From contig NZ_JAIWNC010000004.1 of NCBI RefSeq assembly GCF_020216025.1, forward strand, positions 310,001 to 374,000: 64,000 bases of DNA. The letters run 5' to 3'. This DNA comes from Jidongwangia harbinensis (GTDB lineage: Bacteria; Actinomycetota; Actinomycetes; Mycobacteriales; Micromonosporaceae). Below, in pieces: positions 22,066 through 33,684 of this stretch. The position numbers were made by a program, and so were the translations under genes. Under the pieces are notes generated by a model. It saw nothing but the letters and a program-made list of their open reading frames with translations, was not told where the DNA came from and did no database searches. The stretch's first letter is position 1. Every line of letters begins with the position of its first letter.

Positions 22066-23271
22066 ATGCGAATCCCTCTGCTCCGGGTCGCGATCGCCGC
22101 GGCCGTCCTCCTCACCGCCGTCGCGGCGCCCGTCGCCGCGAACGGAGAGCGCACGTCCGCACGCGGCCGCCTGCTGACCGCCGAGCCGCTGCGCACCCTG
22201 CGCACCGCGGCGGACGTGTCGCGGGCGCTCACCGCCGCCGGCTTCGACGCCACCGCCACCCGGTACGGCGTCGACACCTACCGGCTCACCTACTCCACCG
22301 TGGACCCGGCCGGCCGGGCCGCCGTCGCGAGCGGCCTGCTCGCGGTGCCCCGGACGACGACCCGGGAACTACCCACCGTCTCGTACGCGCACGGCACCGA
22401 AATCCACCGCGCCGACGCGCCGTCGACGAGCCCGGACGGCTGGTCGCCCGCACCGGCGCTGACCTTCGGGTCCGCCGGGTTCGTCACGGTCGCGCCGGAC
22501 TACCTGGGTCTGGGACTCGGGTCCGGTACGCACCCGTACCTGCACGTGCCGTCGGAGACCACGGCCGGCGTGGACCTGCTGCGCGCCGCCCGTGCCTACC
22601 TGCCGGCCACCGGGCACCGGATGACCGGCGACGTCTGGGTGACCGGGTTCTCGCAGGGCGCCACCGCGGCCATCGGGCTGGCCCGGGCGTTGCGGTCCGG
22701 CGCCGACCGGGACCTGCGGTTGCGAGCGCTGGCGCCGATCGCCGGCGCGTACGACCTGGCCGGCGTGGAACTGCCCGCCCTGCGGGACGGCGTCGTGCCG
22801 CCGCCGTGGAACGTCGGCTACCTCGCGTACCTCATGGTCGCCTGGGACCGGCTGCACAACCTGTCCGACGGTCCACTGTTCACCGCGGACTACGCAGGCC
22901 GGGCCGAGGCGTTGTTCGACAGCCTGCACACCGGCGCGGACCTGGCCGGCACGCTGCCGGACCGCATCGACGAGCTGTTCAGCCCGGCGGCCCGCGCGCT
23001 GCTGGACCGGCCCGCCGGACGGTTCGCGGCGGCGCTCCGGGCACACGACGGCACGTGCGCCGGGGAGTTGCCGGACGTACCCGTGCGCCTGATCTTCTCG
23101 GCCGGTGACGAGCAGGTGCCGGCGGCGAACACCGAGCACTGCGCCGCCGCCCTGCACGCGCCCGCCGTGGACGTCGGCGACCTGGCCCACGACGGGTCGA
23201 CGCACCTCGGCAGCAACGTCCGCGGTGTCGCCTGGGCGGCCCGCTGGTTCGGCTCGCTAGCGCGGGCCTGA
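22066..23271 (+). CDS. Secreted lipase-like alpha/beta hydrolase
   Basis: The 401-residue product has a Sec signal peptide (MRIPLLRVAIAAAVLLTAVAA, cleavage near residue 26). The mature alpha/beta-hydrolase resembles secretory lipases. The nucleophile serine is in GFSQGATA (about residue 195), a candidate acid is the Asp of SAGDEQVP and a candidate base the His of DLAHDGSTH. The substrate cannot be read from the sequence; ester or lipid hydrolysis outside the cell is likely. It converges with the LOG-family gene, overlapping it by 15 bp at the 3' ends. Confidence 0.85.
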   Translation: MRIPLLRVAIAAAVLLTAVAAPVAANGERTSARGRLLTAEPLRTLRTAADVSRALTAAGFDATATRYGVDTYRLTYSTVDPAGRAAVASGLLAVPRTTTRELPTVSYAHGTEIHRADAPSTSPDGWSPAPALTFGSAGFVTVAPDYLGLGLGSGTHPYLHVPSETTAGVDLLRAARAYLPATGHRMTGDVWVTGFSQGATAAIGLARALRSGADRDLRLRALAPIAGAYDLAGVELPALRDGVVPPPWNVGYLAYLMVAWDRLHNLSDGPLFTADYAGRAEALFDSLHTGADLAGTLPDRIDELFSPAARALLDRPAGRFAAALRAHDGTCAGELPDVPVRLIFSAGDEQVPAANTEHCAAALHAPAVDVGDLAHDGSTHLGSNVRGVAWAARWFGSLARA

Positions 23272-24453
23272 CAGGGCCGCGACCGCCTCGTCCAGCGAAT
23301 CGGTGACCAGCAGCAGCCCCGACTGGTCACCGTGCGGCGAGCGGGCCAGCAACGGCCGCAGCAGCGACTCCACCGGGAGCGCACGCCAGTGCGCCACGCC
23401 CAGGAACACGAACGCGCCGGACGGCCCGTCGGTCCGGTAGAACGTCTTGGTCGCCGCCTGGAACACCTCCTGCACCGTGCCGGCCCAGCCGGGAGCGAAC
23501 ACGATGCCACCGCGGGACAGGCGCAGGATCGAGTCCTCCCGGACCGCGTTCGAGAAGTACTTGCCGATCTGGCCGGCGAACAGGTTGGCCGGCTCGTGAC
23601 CGTACAGCCAGGTGGGCAACGCCAGCCCGCCGTGGGTCAGCCGGGCGACCAGATCGTCCGCGGGCGCGGGATAGGCGTCCCGGACGTCCAGCGCCGCGGC
23701 GGTGTAGGGGTCGTGGTCCAGAAAGTCCGGCGCGACCGCCAGCCGGTCGATCGCCGCGGACAGTTCGCCGGCGGGCCGGCCGGCGAAGTAGGCGCCGAGA
23801 TTCGCCGCCTCCATCACCCCGGGCCCGCCGCCGGTCACGATCAGCCGCCCGGCGCCGGCCAGTCGCCAGGCCAGGTCCGCCGCCATCCGGTACGCCGCCG
23901 AGCCCCGCGGTTCCGCATGCCCGCCCATGATCCCCACCGCACCCTCGGTGCCGTGCACGTCGACCCAGGCGGCCAGCGCCTTGCCCAGCGCGTTGTCGAT
24001 GCCGGCGTCGTGCAGCCGCTGCGCGATCGCCTCCCGGATGTCCGGTCCGGCGCCGCCGTGCGCGCGGAAATGCTCGTACACCAGGGTGTCGTACATGCCG
24101 GCGAACCCGCGCTCGGCGAACCCGGACGACAGATCCTCCGGCGTGTACAACAGGGCCGGGTGCGTCGGGTACGGCAGGGCACCGAACGGCGGCACCAGAT
24201 GCGCGCCGCGGCGGATCAGATCGATCTCGACCTCGGCGGACGCCAGCCGGCAGCCGACGAACAGCGCCCCCCGCACGTCCACCTCGGCGAAGTCCGGCGC
24301 ATCGGCATCCAGGTCCAGGCCAAGCAGGACCAGGTCGGCGAGGGACCGCTTCGTCACGTGGGTGTCGAATTCGGCGCGCGACTCGATCTCGAACGCGGTC
24401 GCATCGAAGGGTGCGTCGCCGCCGAACACGGGCTGCAGAGGATCACCGGGCAT
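23257..24453 (-). CDS. LOG-family Rossmann-fold protein (long type)
   Basis: The 398-residue protein has a central LOG/TIGR00730-like Rossmann fold with GGHAEPRGSAAYRMAADLAW and the conserved TGGGPGVMEAANLGA near residue 205. The usual PGGxGTxxE motif is altered to APGWAGTVQEVFQ around residue 325 but keeps G, T and E. LOG enzymes cleave nucleoside 5'-monophosphates, releasing cytokinin bases or purine/pyrimidine bases. The extra domains at both ends recall the longer nucleosidase PpnN; that comparison is tentative. The gene diverges from an ADP-ribosylglycohydrolase only 18 bp away. Confidence 0.8.
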   Translation of the reverse strand: MPGDPLQPVFGGDAPFDATAFEIESRAEFDTHVTKRSLADLVLLGLDLDADAPDFAEVDVRGALFVGCRLASAEVEIDLIRRGAHLVPPFGALPYPTHPALLYTPEDLSSGFAERGFAGMYDTLVYEHFRAHGGAGPDIREAIAQRLHDAGIDNALGKALAAWVDVHGTEGAVGIMGGHAEPRGSAAYRMAADLAWRLAGAGRLIVTGGGPGVMEAANLGAYFAGRPAGELSAAIDRLAVAPDFLDHDPYTAAALDVRDAYPAPADDLVARLTHGGLALPTWLYGHEPANLFAGQIGKYFSNAVREDSILRLSRGGIVFAPGWAGTVQEVFQAATKTFYRTDGPSGAFVFLGVAHWRALPVESLLRPLLARSPHGDQSGLLLVTDSLDEAVAALSGPR

Positions 24454-24471
24454 GACCGTAGGGTAGTCAGC
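24454..24471. promoter_or_regulatory. Putative shared divergent -10 region of 18 bp
   Basis: The starts of the LOG gene and the ADP-ribosylglycohydrolase gene are only 18 bp apart. The gap contains TAGGGTA. Read rightward, TAGGGT stands 7 bases before the GTG. Read leftward, TACCCT stands 6 bases before the ATG. Both spacings fit leaderless transcription, so one symmetric -10 element may serve both directions. The -35 regions would lie inside the opposite genes. Confidence 0.5.
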
Positions 24472-25461
24472 GTGCGAAACGCGTCGGGATCAGTGTTCGG
24501 GTTGGCGTACGGGGACGCGCTGGGCGCGCCGACCGAGTTCCAGGACTACGAGACGATCCTGGCCACGTACGGACCGGGCGGACCGCGCCGGCTCGACGGG
24601 AATCCGGCCCGGGTCACCGACGACACCCAGATGATGCTTTCCGTCGGCGAGGCGCTCCGGGAGGCGGACACGGTCACGCCCGAGGCGTTCGAGCCACCGC
24701 TTCGCCGGGCGTTCCTGGCCTGGGCGGTCAGCCCCGACAACAACCGGGCGCCGGGCGCCACCTGCCTGCGGGCCTGCGCCGACCTGGAGGACGGGCGGCC
24801 GTGGCAACAGGCGAGCCAGGTCCAGTCCAAGGGCTGCGGCGCGAACATGCGGGTCACGCCGGTCGGGCTGCTGCCCGGGCTGACCGACGAACAGCGCTCC
24901 GGCGCCGCGCAACTCCAGGCCGGACTCACCCACGGTCACGCCACCGGGCTGGCGGCGAGCGAACTGACCGCGTACGCGGTGCACTGGCTCGGCCGTGGCC
25001 TCGACCCGGCCGACCTGCTCGGCGCACTCCGCCGGCGCTGCATCGACCAGCGGTCCACCTACCACGAACGGTGGCTGGGCGACCTGTGGAAGGTGGCCGG
25101 CGCCGGGTCCCCGGCCGAGTTCATCGCGGTCGGATGGGACGAGTGCGGCGCCGCGCTGGACCGGGTGGCGGAGGCGCTGGCGCGCGGTGCGCATCACGGC
25201 GATCCGTGTCTGGCCACCGGCGCCGGCTGGATCGCCGAGGAGGCCCTGGCGACCGCGCTGTACTGCTATCTGATCTCCCCCGACGACCCGGTCGCGGTGC
25301 TCGGCCGCGGCGCGGCCACCTCCGGCGACTCCGACTCGATCGCCTGCCTGGCCGGGGCTTTCGCGGGGGCGGCGCACGGCCTGGCGGCCTGGCCGGAGAC
25401 CTGGCAGACCCGCATCGAGTACGCCGACCGCATCGCTCGGCTCGGCGCGGCCTGGGACTAG
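24472..25461 (+). CDS. ADP-ribosylglycohydrolase (DraG-like)
   Basis: The 329-residue protein has the DraG/ARH signature: GLAYGDALGAPTEF at the N-terminus, ARVTDDTQMML (T-D-D metal ligands of the di-Mg site), and the C-terminal GRGAATSGDSDSIACLAGAFAGA, which holds the second metal-binding Asp pair. Such enzymes remove ADP-ribose from Arg or other residues, or from small molecules; the natural substrate is unknown. The GTG start gives the expected N-terminus. The DUF3151 gene follows 10 bp downstream, likely in the same transcript. Confidence 0.9.
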   Translation: MRNASGSVFGLAYGDALGAPTEFQDYETILATYGPGGPRRLDGNPARVTDDTQMMLSVGEALREADTVTPEAFEPPLRRAFLAWAVSPDNNRAPGATCLRACADLEDGRPWQQASQVQSKGCGANMRVTPVGLLPGLTDEQRSGAAQLQAGLTHGHATGLAASELTAYAVHWLGRGLDPADLLGALRRRCIDQRSTYHERWLGDLWKVAGAGSPAEFIAVGWDECGAALDRVAEALARGAHHGDPCLATGAGWIAEEALATALYCYLISPDDPVAVLGRGAATSGDSDSIACLAGAFAGAAHGLAAWPETWQTRIEYADRIARLGAAWD

Positions 25462-25471
25462 GCTCGGGGGC

Positions 25472-25897
25472 ATGCAGAACCTCCTTCCCCAGCCGCCGGC
25501 CACCCTGCTCCCGGCCGACGACGAGGCCGACCGGGCACTCGCCGAGGCCGCGCAGGCCGGCACCGACGAGGCGCACGCCAACGCCGCCGCCCGGTTCCCC
25601 GCCTACAGCGCCGTGTGGGCACCGCTCGCCACCCGTGCGCTCGACGCGAACCAGCCGGTCATGGCGTACGCGTACGCCCGCACCGGCTACCACCGCGGCC
25701 TGGACGCACTGCGCCGCAACGGCTGGAAGGGCCACGGCCCGATCCCGTGGTCGCACGCGCCCAACCGGGGCTTCCTGAGCTGCCTCTACACGCTGTCCCG
25801 GGCGGCCGACGCGATCGGCGAGGCGGACGAGGCGGCCCGGTGCGCGCAGTTCCTCTCCGACAGCGACCCGGCCGCCGCCGACGCGCTGAGAGGCTAG
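25472..25897 (+). CDS. DUF3151 family protein
   Basis: The 141-residue protein matches the actinobacterial DUF3151 family as I recall it: a helical TPR-like protein with FPAYSAVWAPLATRAL and YARTGYHRGLDALRRNGWKG, ending [15 protein letters not shown]. The family is conserved near purA and fba in Mycobacterium, as it is here. Function is unknown. It converges with the ATPase gene, overlapping it by 4 bp. Confidence 0.8.
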   Translation: MQNLLPQPPATLLPADDEADRALAEAAQAGTDEAHANAAARFPAYSAVWAPLATRALDANQPVMAYAYARTGYHRGLDALRRNGWKGHGPIPWSHAPNRGFLSCLYTLSRAADAIGEADEAARCAQFLSDSDPAAADALRG

Positions 25898-28812
25898 AGG
25901 CCCTCGGCCACCGCGGCGGCGATCTTCAGCCAGGCGTCCCGGGTGTTGTTGGACAACTGGCCGTAGCGGATCGGCTCACCCGAGTCGATCAGCTTCTCGT
26001 ACGGCGCCAGCAACACCGCCCGGGTCCGCGCGGCGAAGTGCCGCTCGATCGCCGGCAGGTCGATGTCCTTGCGGGTCGGCGGCATCGACACCACGCTCAC
26101 CGCCTGCCGGACCAGCCGCTGCCGGCCGCTCTGCTCCAGGTGGTCCAGCATCCGCGCGGCCGTCTCCGCCGAGTCGTTCCGGGCCGACATCGTGATCACC
26201 AACTGGTCGGTGGCATCCATCGCCGCCTGCCAGTTCTGCGCGCGCACGTTGTTGCCGGTGTCCACGAAGATCAGCTTGTAGAACCGGCTGACGATCTCCC
26301 GGATCTCCGCGAACGCGCTCGCCGTCAGCATCTCGCCGGCCGTGGCGGACTCGTCCGACGCCAGCACGTCGAACATGCCCTCACCCTGGGCGCGCACATA
26401 CTGCGACAGGTCGCCGACCCGCCCGTGCGAGCCACGGAACAGATGCAGGTCGCGCATCATGTCGCGCACCGTACGGGCGTGGAAGTCCTGCTGCGCCCGC
26501 ATGCCCAGAGTGCCCTGGGTCTCGTTGTTGTCCCAGGCCAGCACGTACCCGCCGCGCTTCTGCCCGAACGTCATGGCGAGCAGCAGCACCGCCACCGTCT
26601 TGCCGGCGCCGCCCTTCGGGTTGACCACGGTGACCTGGCGCAGCCCACCGAAGTTCCGGCGGACCATCTCGACGTCCTGTTTGTACTCCTGCTCCCGCTT
26701 ACCCGGCGCCAGCCGGACCAGGCCCATGGTGCCCTTGGTGAGCAGGGCGCGCGGGCCCATGGTCGCCACCGGCTCGGCCGGCTTCGCCAGCCGGCGCCGG
26801 GCGAACTCCTCCGCGGTCGGCGTGCCGTCGGAGACCCAGGGCACCTGCTGGTACGGGTCCACCGGGGCGGGCTGGCCGGGGTCGGGCTGGTGCAGCTGCG
26901 GGTGTGGCGGGACGGCCCTCGGGTCGACGGTTGGGGGGTAGGGACCGGGCGGGGCCTGGGGCGCGGCCGGATCGTGTGGTCCGGGTGCGCCGTGCGGTCC
27001 GTGCGGCGTGTGGGTTCCGGGTCCGCCGTGTGGTCCCTGCGGCGTGTGGGGTCCGGGCGCGCCGTGCGGTCCCTGCGGCGTGTGGGTTCCGGGTGCGCCG
27101 TGTGGTCCGGGTGCGCCGTGTGGTCCGGGTCCGGCTGCGCCGTGGGAGCCGGGGGTCGCTCGGGGTTGGGATGCATCCTGCGGGCCGGCTGTGGGGCCTG
27201 GCGCGGGATGGGGCGGCGTGGCCTGTGGTCCCGGCGTGGGTGGGAACGGTCCGCGGGGTGTGTCGGGGGTCACCGGTCCGGGCCGGTAGACCGCTGCTGA
27301 CTGCGGCGCGGCGCCGTTGGATGACGGCGTCGAGTCGGCCTGCGGGTAGTACACCGGCGGCCCGGATGGGTCCGGCGCCGCGTCCTGCGACGGCGTGACC
27401 CTGCCCGGGTCACCCAGTGGCCGGATGTCCACACCCGCCGGTCCGAACCCGCCCGGGGAACCGGTGTCCGGGGACCTTCCCGTCTGGCTCGGACGGGTCT
27501 GGCTCGGGTGGGGGTGGGCGGCCTGGGCCTGGGCGGCCTGGGCCTGGGCGGCGGCTTCGGGCTGGCGTGAGCGCGCCGGGGGCGGTGAGGACTGGCTTGG
27601 CGAGGCTTGGCTTCGCGAGGGCTGGCCGGGCCCCGGCTGGCCGGGCGAGTGCTGGCCGGCGGGTCCGGGTGCCGGCTGGCCGGGCGAGTGCTGGCCGGGC
27701 GAGTGCTGGCCGGCGGGTCCGGGCGAGGGCTGGCCGGGCGAGTGCTGGCTGGTGGGTGACGCGCCCGTGGCGGACCGGCCGGTGGGCGACGGACCGGTGA
27801 CCGGCGTGCCGTGGAGCGATGTTTCCGCGGGGCGCCGCCCGGCGGGAAACGCAGCCGCGGCGGACTGGCCGGCCGCCGAGGTGTTCCGCTGGGACGGGGC
27901 GGTGGGGCGCTGCGGTGGTTGGGCCCAGGGCGAATCCGGCACACCGGAAGCCGGCCCGGCCGCCGGACCCTCGGACGTCGATCCGAGCGATCCATTTCGG
28001 ACCGCGTTCCCGCCGAAGTCACCGGTGACGACCGGTCGACCGGGACCAGCTGACCCACCGCTCGCGGCCGGCCCGGGCGGAGCGGAAGATCCACCGCTCG
28101 CGGCCGGCCCGGGCGGAGCGGAAGATCCACCGCTCGCGGCCGGCCCGGGCGGAGCGGAAGATCCACCGCTCGCGGCCGGCCCGCTCGGAGCGGGAGGTCC
28201 GCCAGCCGCAGCCGATCCACCCAGGGCTGGCGGCCCGCCTGCCGCCGCCGAACTACTCGAGGCGGGAGGCCCACCGACCGCGGGCGGTCCACCCGGGTCG
28301 GGCGGTCCACCGGCCGCGGTCGGTCCGTCAGGGATCGGACGCACGCCGAGGGGCGGGGGTGCGGGGGTCGCAGGTGCGCCGGGAATCGGAGACGTGCCGG
28401 GGGTCGCAGATGCGCCGGGAATCGGAGACGTGCCGGGGGTCGGAGAAGCGCCGGGATTCGGGAAAGCGCCGGGAATCGCCGGATCCGCTGGGGGCGCCGA
28501 CCGCGGTCCGATGTTGGGCCAGGCCTGCGTCGGCGGATCACCGGCCGCCGGGACCGGACCGCGCGGCGCGGGTGTCCGGGGCGCCGGTACCGGTGGCGGC
28601 GCGGGTGGCGGCAGTACGGTCCGGTCGGCCGGCCGGTAGACGTCCGGTGGCCGGGGCAGGGGTAGTGCGGGCGGGGCATCGTGCGGTACGGGACGGCCGC
28701 CGTGCACCGGAGCCTCCAGCTCCTCCGGCGGCCAGAACGGTTCCACGTCTCGGGCGGGTGGCGTGGGATTCGTGCCCGGGACGTAGACGCGGTCGGCGTT
28801 CTCGTCCTCCAC
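25894..28812 (-). CDS. MinD/EspI-like P-loop ATPase with a 700-residue Pro/Gly-rich N-terminus
   Basis: The 972-residue product has a C-terminal (about residues 730-972) deviant-Walker ATPase domain: [19 protein letters not shown], then [13 protein letters not shown] in the switch region and [15 protein letters not shown]. This is the MinD/ParA fold, and the order Pro-rich tail then ATPase resembles EspI of mycobacterial ESX-1. The N-terminal 700 residues are Pro, Gly, Ala, Ser and Gln repeats, including exact 36-bp DNA repeats at 28060-28167. No ESX genes lie nearby, so a role in type VII secretion is not supported by context; partitioning or positioning work is equally possible. The start is a GTG. 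Confidence 0.8.
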   Translation of the reverse strand: MEDENADRVYVPGTNPTPPARDVEPFWPPEELEAPVHGGRPVPHDAPPALPLPRPPDVYRPADRTVLPPPAPPPVPAPRTPAPRGPVPAAGDPPTQAWPNIGPRSAPPADPAIPGAFPNPGASPTPGTSPIPGASATPGTSPIPGAPATPAPPPLGVRPIPDGPTAAGGPPDPGGPPAVGGPPASSSSAAAGGPPALGGSAAAGGPPAPSGPAASGGSSAPPGPAASGGSSAPPGPAASGGSSAPPGPAASGGSAGPGRPVVTGDFGGNAVRNGSLGSTSEGPAAGPASGVPDSPWAQPPQRPTAPSQRNTSAAGQSAAAAFPAGRRPAETSLHGTPVTGPSPTGRSATGASPTSQHSPGQPSPGPAGQHSPGQHSPGQPAPGPAGQHSPGQPGPGQPSRSQASPSQSSPPPARSRQPEAAAQAQAAQAQAAHPHPSQTRPSQTGRSPDTGSPGGFGPAGVDIRPLGDPGRVTPSQDAAPDPSGPPVYYPQADSTPSSNGAAPQSAAVYRPGPVTPDTPRGPFPPTPGPQATPPHPAPGPTAGPQDASQPRATPGSHGAAGPGPHGAPGPHGAPGTHTPQGPHGAPGPHTPQGPHGGPGTHTPHGPHGAPGPHDPAAPQAPPGPYPPTVDPRAVPPHPQLHQPDPGQPAPVDPYQQVPWVSDGTPTAEEFARRRLAKPAEPVATMGPRALLTKGTMGLVRLAPGKREQEYKQDVEMVRRNFGGLRQVTVVNPKGGAGKTVAVLLLAMTFGQKRGGYVLAWDNNETQGTLGMRAQQDFHARTVRDMMRDLHLFRGSHGRVGDLSQYVRAQGEGMFDVLASDESATAGEMLTASAFAEIREIVSRFYKLIFVDTGNNVRAQNWQAAMDATDQLVITMSARNDSAETAARMLDHLEQSGRQRLVRQAVSVVSMPPTRKDIDLPAIERHFAARTRAVLLAPYEKLIDSGEPIRYGQLSNNTRDAWLKIAAAVAEGL
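28060..28190. repeat. 36-bp tandem repeats inside the ATPase gene
   Basis: Three identical 36-bp units begin at 28060, 28096 and 28132, with a fourth, diverged copy from 28168. Each encodes the same 12 residues rich in Ala, Ser, Gly and Pro. Similar but less exact 36-bp units lie at about 28365-28460 in the same gene. Confidence 0.85.
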
Positions 28813-28872
28813 GGATGCTTCCTCCCCGTAGGCCGATCGGACCTGAGTGCTGGTTCAGCCTCGCACAAACGG

Positions 28873-29811
28873 TCAGCCCGCGTACACCGCCCAGGCGCCG
28901 GGCTCGGTCCACCAGGAACGCTTGCGGTTCAGCGTGCCGGGGACGCCGTCGTCCAGGAAGGGCAGTTCGCCGTCGCGGGGCAGCACGGACGCGGCCCGGC
29001 CGCGGGCGCGGCGCACCTCTACCCGTACCCGTGCCTTGCGGAAGGGTGTGCGGGTGACCACCGGGACCGCCACCGCCACCTCGACCCGGCCGTCCGCCGG
29101 ATTGCCCTCGGTCAGCAGCGGCAGGCCGTCGAAGGTGGCGTAGCCGCCGGCGTTGCCGATCGCGCAGGCCAGGATGGGGTCGGTGCCGTCGGACAGCACC
29201 GCATCGTCCACTTCGATCCGGCCGCGCCACGGCACCGCCCGGCCGCTGTCGTCGGCGCCGCCGATCAGCGCGCCGTCCAGGGTGACCGATCCGCCGTCGT
29301 TGCGCAGCAGGTCGAGTCGCCGCACCGAGCCGCCGAGCACGGCCGCCGCCACCTCGGCCGGGGACCGTGGCAGTCCGAGCTGTCCGGCCAGGTCGGTGGT
29401 CGCCCCGGGATCGAGCGGCAGGACGGCCAGCGCCGGCAGGTCCGGCACGGTGCGGTCGGCGGCCAGGTCGGCGGGCCGTTTGCTGGGCGGCGGAGCGTAC
29501 CGCCGGACCAGCCGGCGCACCACGGCGCGCAACTGGCCGTCGGTGGCCGCGGCGACGACCAGCCGCAGCTTGCTGTCGGCGTCGGGCCAGGTCAATCCAT
29601 CGGTACGCGGGTCCGCGTCGAACCGCGCGATCACGGCGTCGATCTCCGCGTCCGAGCCGGCGACCACCGTCTCCACCCGGGCGCCCGCGTCGCGCAGCGC
29701 ATCGGCGCAGGCCAGCACCGGGGTGCGGGGCGTGCAGGCGGTCTCGCAGCCGCCACAGGCGGAACCGCAACCGCCGCCTTCGGCGAGGCTCAGGAGTACG
29801 ACGTCGTACAC
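28873..29811 (-). CDS. Hypothetical protein with N-terminal Cys cluster
   Basis: The 312-residue product starts with GGGCGSACGGCETAC, five cysteines in 21 residues (C15, C19, C22, C26, C35), suggesting a metal or Fe-S site. The rest has an alpha/beta part and a beta-rich C-terminal half (VDDAVLSDGTDPILACAIGN) that loosely recalls the second domain of diacylglycerol-kinase-like proteins; I am not sure of this. It lies 4 bp after purA on the same strand, so it is probably translated from the purA transcript. No catalytic motif is certain. Confidence 0.65.
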   Translation of the reverse strand: MYDVVLLSLAEGGGCGSACGGCETACTPRTPVLACADALRDAGARVETVVAGSDAEIDAVIARFDADPRTDGLTWPDADSKLRLVVAAATDGQLRAVVRRLVRRYAPPPSKRPADLAADRTVPDLPALAVLPLDPGATTDLAGQLGLPRSPAEVAAAVLGGSVRRLDLLRNDGGSVTLDGALIGGADDSGRAVPWRGRIEVDDAVLSDGTDPILACAIGNAGGYATFDGLPLLTEGNPADGRVEVAVAVPVVTRTPFRKARVRVEVRRARGRAASVLPRDGELPFLDDGVPGTLNRKRSWWTEPGAWAVYAG

Positions 29812-29815
29812 GTGA

Positions 29816-32469
<2,654 letters not shown>

Positions 32470-32487
32470 CCGGCGCGAGGTCCGTCA

Positions 32488-32553
32488 ATCTTGGAGTCGT
32501 GGTGCCGGATCTGCCGGTGAGATGCGGCTTTCGTCCCACCACAACTCCAAGAT
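32488..32553. repeat. 66-bp palindromic element between converging genes
   Basis: Two 17-bp arms (ATCTTGGAGTCGTGGTG at the left; its complement with one mismatch at the right) enclose 32 bp. The element fills the gap between purD and the SCP2 gene. The arm length and AT-rich ends are more than a terminator needs, so it may be a dispersed REP/MITE-like unit that also ends transcription. Confidence 0.7.
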
Positions 32554-32565
32554 CGAGCGGTGGGG

Positions 32566-33018
32566 TCAGGCCTTGGGGATGTCGAAGAGCTTCGCCACCT
32601 GAGCCGCCAGGCCCAGGTCGCCCTTGGCCTTGATCTTGCCGGTCATGAACATCATCATCGGGTTGCCGTCGCCGGAGACCACCTTGAGGAAGGTGACCGG
32701 GTCCATGGTCATGGCCAGCTTGGGGTCGCGTACCGGCTGGTTGGTCACCGTGCAGGCGCCGTTCTCGATCACCGTCTCGTAGGTGTCGGTGCTGCCGCCG
32801 GGGCCGCCGGTGATGTTCCAGTGGATGACGGCCTGGGTGGCGCCGGCCCGGTCCGCGCGGAACAGCGTGGGCATCCGGCCGAACACCTCGTCGAGGATCT
32901 TTCCGCGTGCGTCGGACGACATGACCTCGGCGATCTTCGCGTCCGGAGTGGACTTGACCAGCTGTGCGAAGTCCTTCGGGCCGATCGAGGCGAGCGACTC
33001 GGCGTTGAAATCTGTCAT
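32566..33018 (-). CDS. SCP2 sterol-binding domain protein
   Basis: The 150-residue protein is a single SCP2 domain: SSDARGKILDEVFGRMPTLF near residue 35, a central beta-sheet (AVIHWNITGGPGGSTDTYE) and LAMTMDPVTFLKVVSGDGNPMMMFMTGKIKAKGDLGLA at the C-terminal end (split here: LAMTMDPVTF and TGKIKAKGDLGLA). Such proteins bind lipids in a hydrophobic tunnel. The natural ligand is unknown. It has its own upstream region shared with a divergent regulator. Confidence 0.88.
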   Translation of the reverse strand: MTDFNAESLASIGPKDFAQLVKSTPDAKIAEVMSSDARGKILDEVFGRMPTLFRADRAGATQAVIHWNITGGPGGSTDTYETVIENGACTVTNQPVRDPKLAMTMDPVTFLKVVSGDGNPMMMFMTGKIKAKGDLGLAAQVAKLFDIPKA

Positions 33019-33106
33019 CGGTGGACCTTTCGGGATGAGCGCCAGACCTACTGGTGAGTAACCCTAGCGACAACGTGGTCTTCGCGCAGTGTGCCACTCC
33101 CAAAGA

Positions 33107-33147
33107 ACTGTTGGACAGTCGGGAGTGCCGGTCCTAGACTCCCCAAC
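33107..33147 (+). promoter_or_regulatory. Leaderless promoter with overlapping operator
   Basis: TTGGAC (33111-33116), 18 bp, TAGACT (33135-33140) form a recognisable promoter whose -10 ends 7 bases before the regulator's ATG, fitting leaderless transcription. ACTGT-TGG-ACAGT (33107-33119), a perfect 5-bp dyad with 3-bp centre, overlaps the -35. It is the natural autoregulatory site of the regulator that follows; that use is inferred. Confidence 0.6.
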
Positions 33148-33684
33148 ATGTCTTTGGGAGAGAGCCGGCAGGCGGCGCTGCGGGCCATGGCACACCCGCT
33201 CCGGCTCCGGATCATGTCGCTGCTCACCGGCGCGCCAATGACCGCGGCTGAGGTCGCCCGCGAACTCGGCATCACCCACGCCAACGCCAGCTACCACCTA
33301 AGGAATCTGCTGGCCGGAGGCATGATCGTGCCGGCCGGCGAGGAGCGGATCCGGGGCGGCGTGGCCAAGCGCTACCGGTACGACGGCGACCGCGACGAGG
33401 CGAACGAACGGGCCCGCGGGCCCCGCCCCGACGAGGAGAACCAGGCAATCTTCCTCGCCGTGGCGGGCGAACTGTCCCGGCGCACCGGCCACGCCCGGTG
33501 GAGCCAACCGAAGTCGATGGCGGACGCCGAACTGTGGCTCGACCCGAACGAGTGGCGGGAAATCCGCCACCAGGTGTCCGAGGCGGCCCGGGCGCTGCAC
33601 CGCGCGGCCCGGCCGCCACGGACCGCGGGCACGATCCGCACCTCCACGACGATCGCGATGTTCGAGATGGAGCCCGAGGCATGA
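33148..33684 (+). CDS. ArsR-like winged-helix transcriptional regulator
   Basis: The 178-residue protein has an N-terminal HTH of the HTH_20 type (ALRAMAHPLRLRIMSLLTG, then EVARELGITHANASYHLRNLL) and a C-terminal helical part of unknown ligand specificity. The ATG at 33148 follows a -10 directly, so the transcript seems leaderless. Its last codons overlap the start of the MFS gene (ATGA), which makes the pair a regulator-transporter operon; control of that exporter is the likely job. Confidence 0.87.
   Translation: MSLGESRQAALRAMAHPLRLRIMSLLTGAPMTAAEVARELGITHANASYHLRNLLAGGMIVPAGEERIRGGVAKRYRYDGDRDEANERARGPRPDEENQAIFLAVAGELSRRTGHARWSQPKSMADAELWLDPNEWREIRHQVSEAARALHRAARPPRTAGTIRTSTTIAMFEMEPEA

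Noticed and set aside
28060..28190. CRISPR array
   Set aside because: The 36-bp units are directly adjacent with no spacers and lie inside a coding frame; they encode repeated residues.
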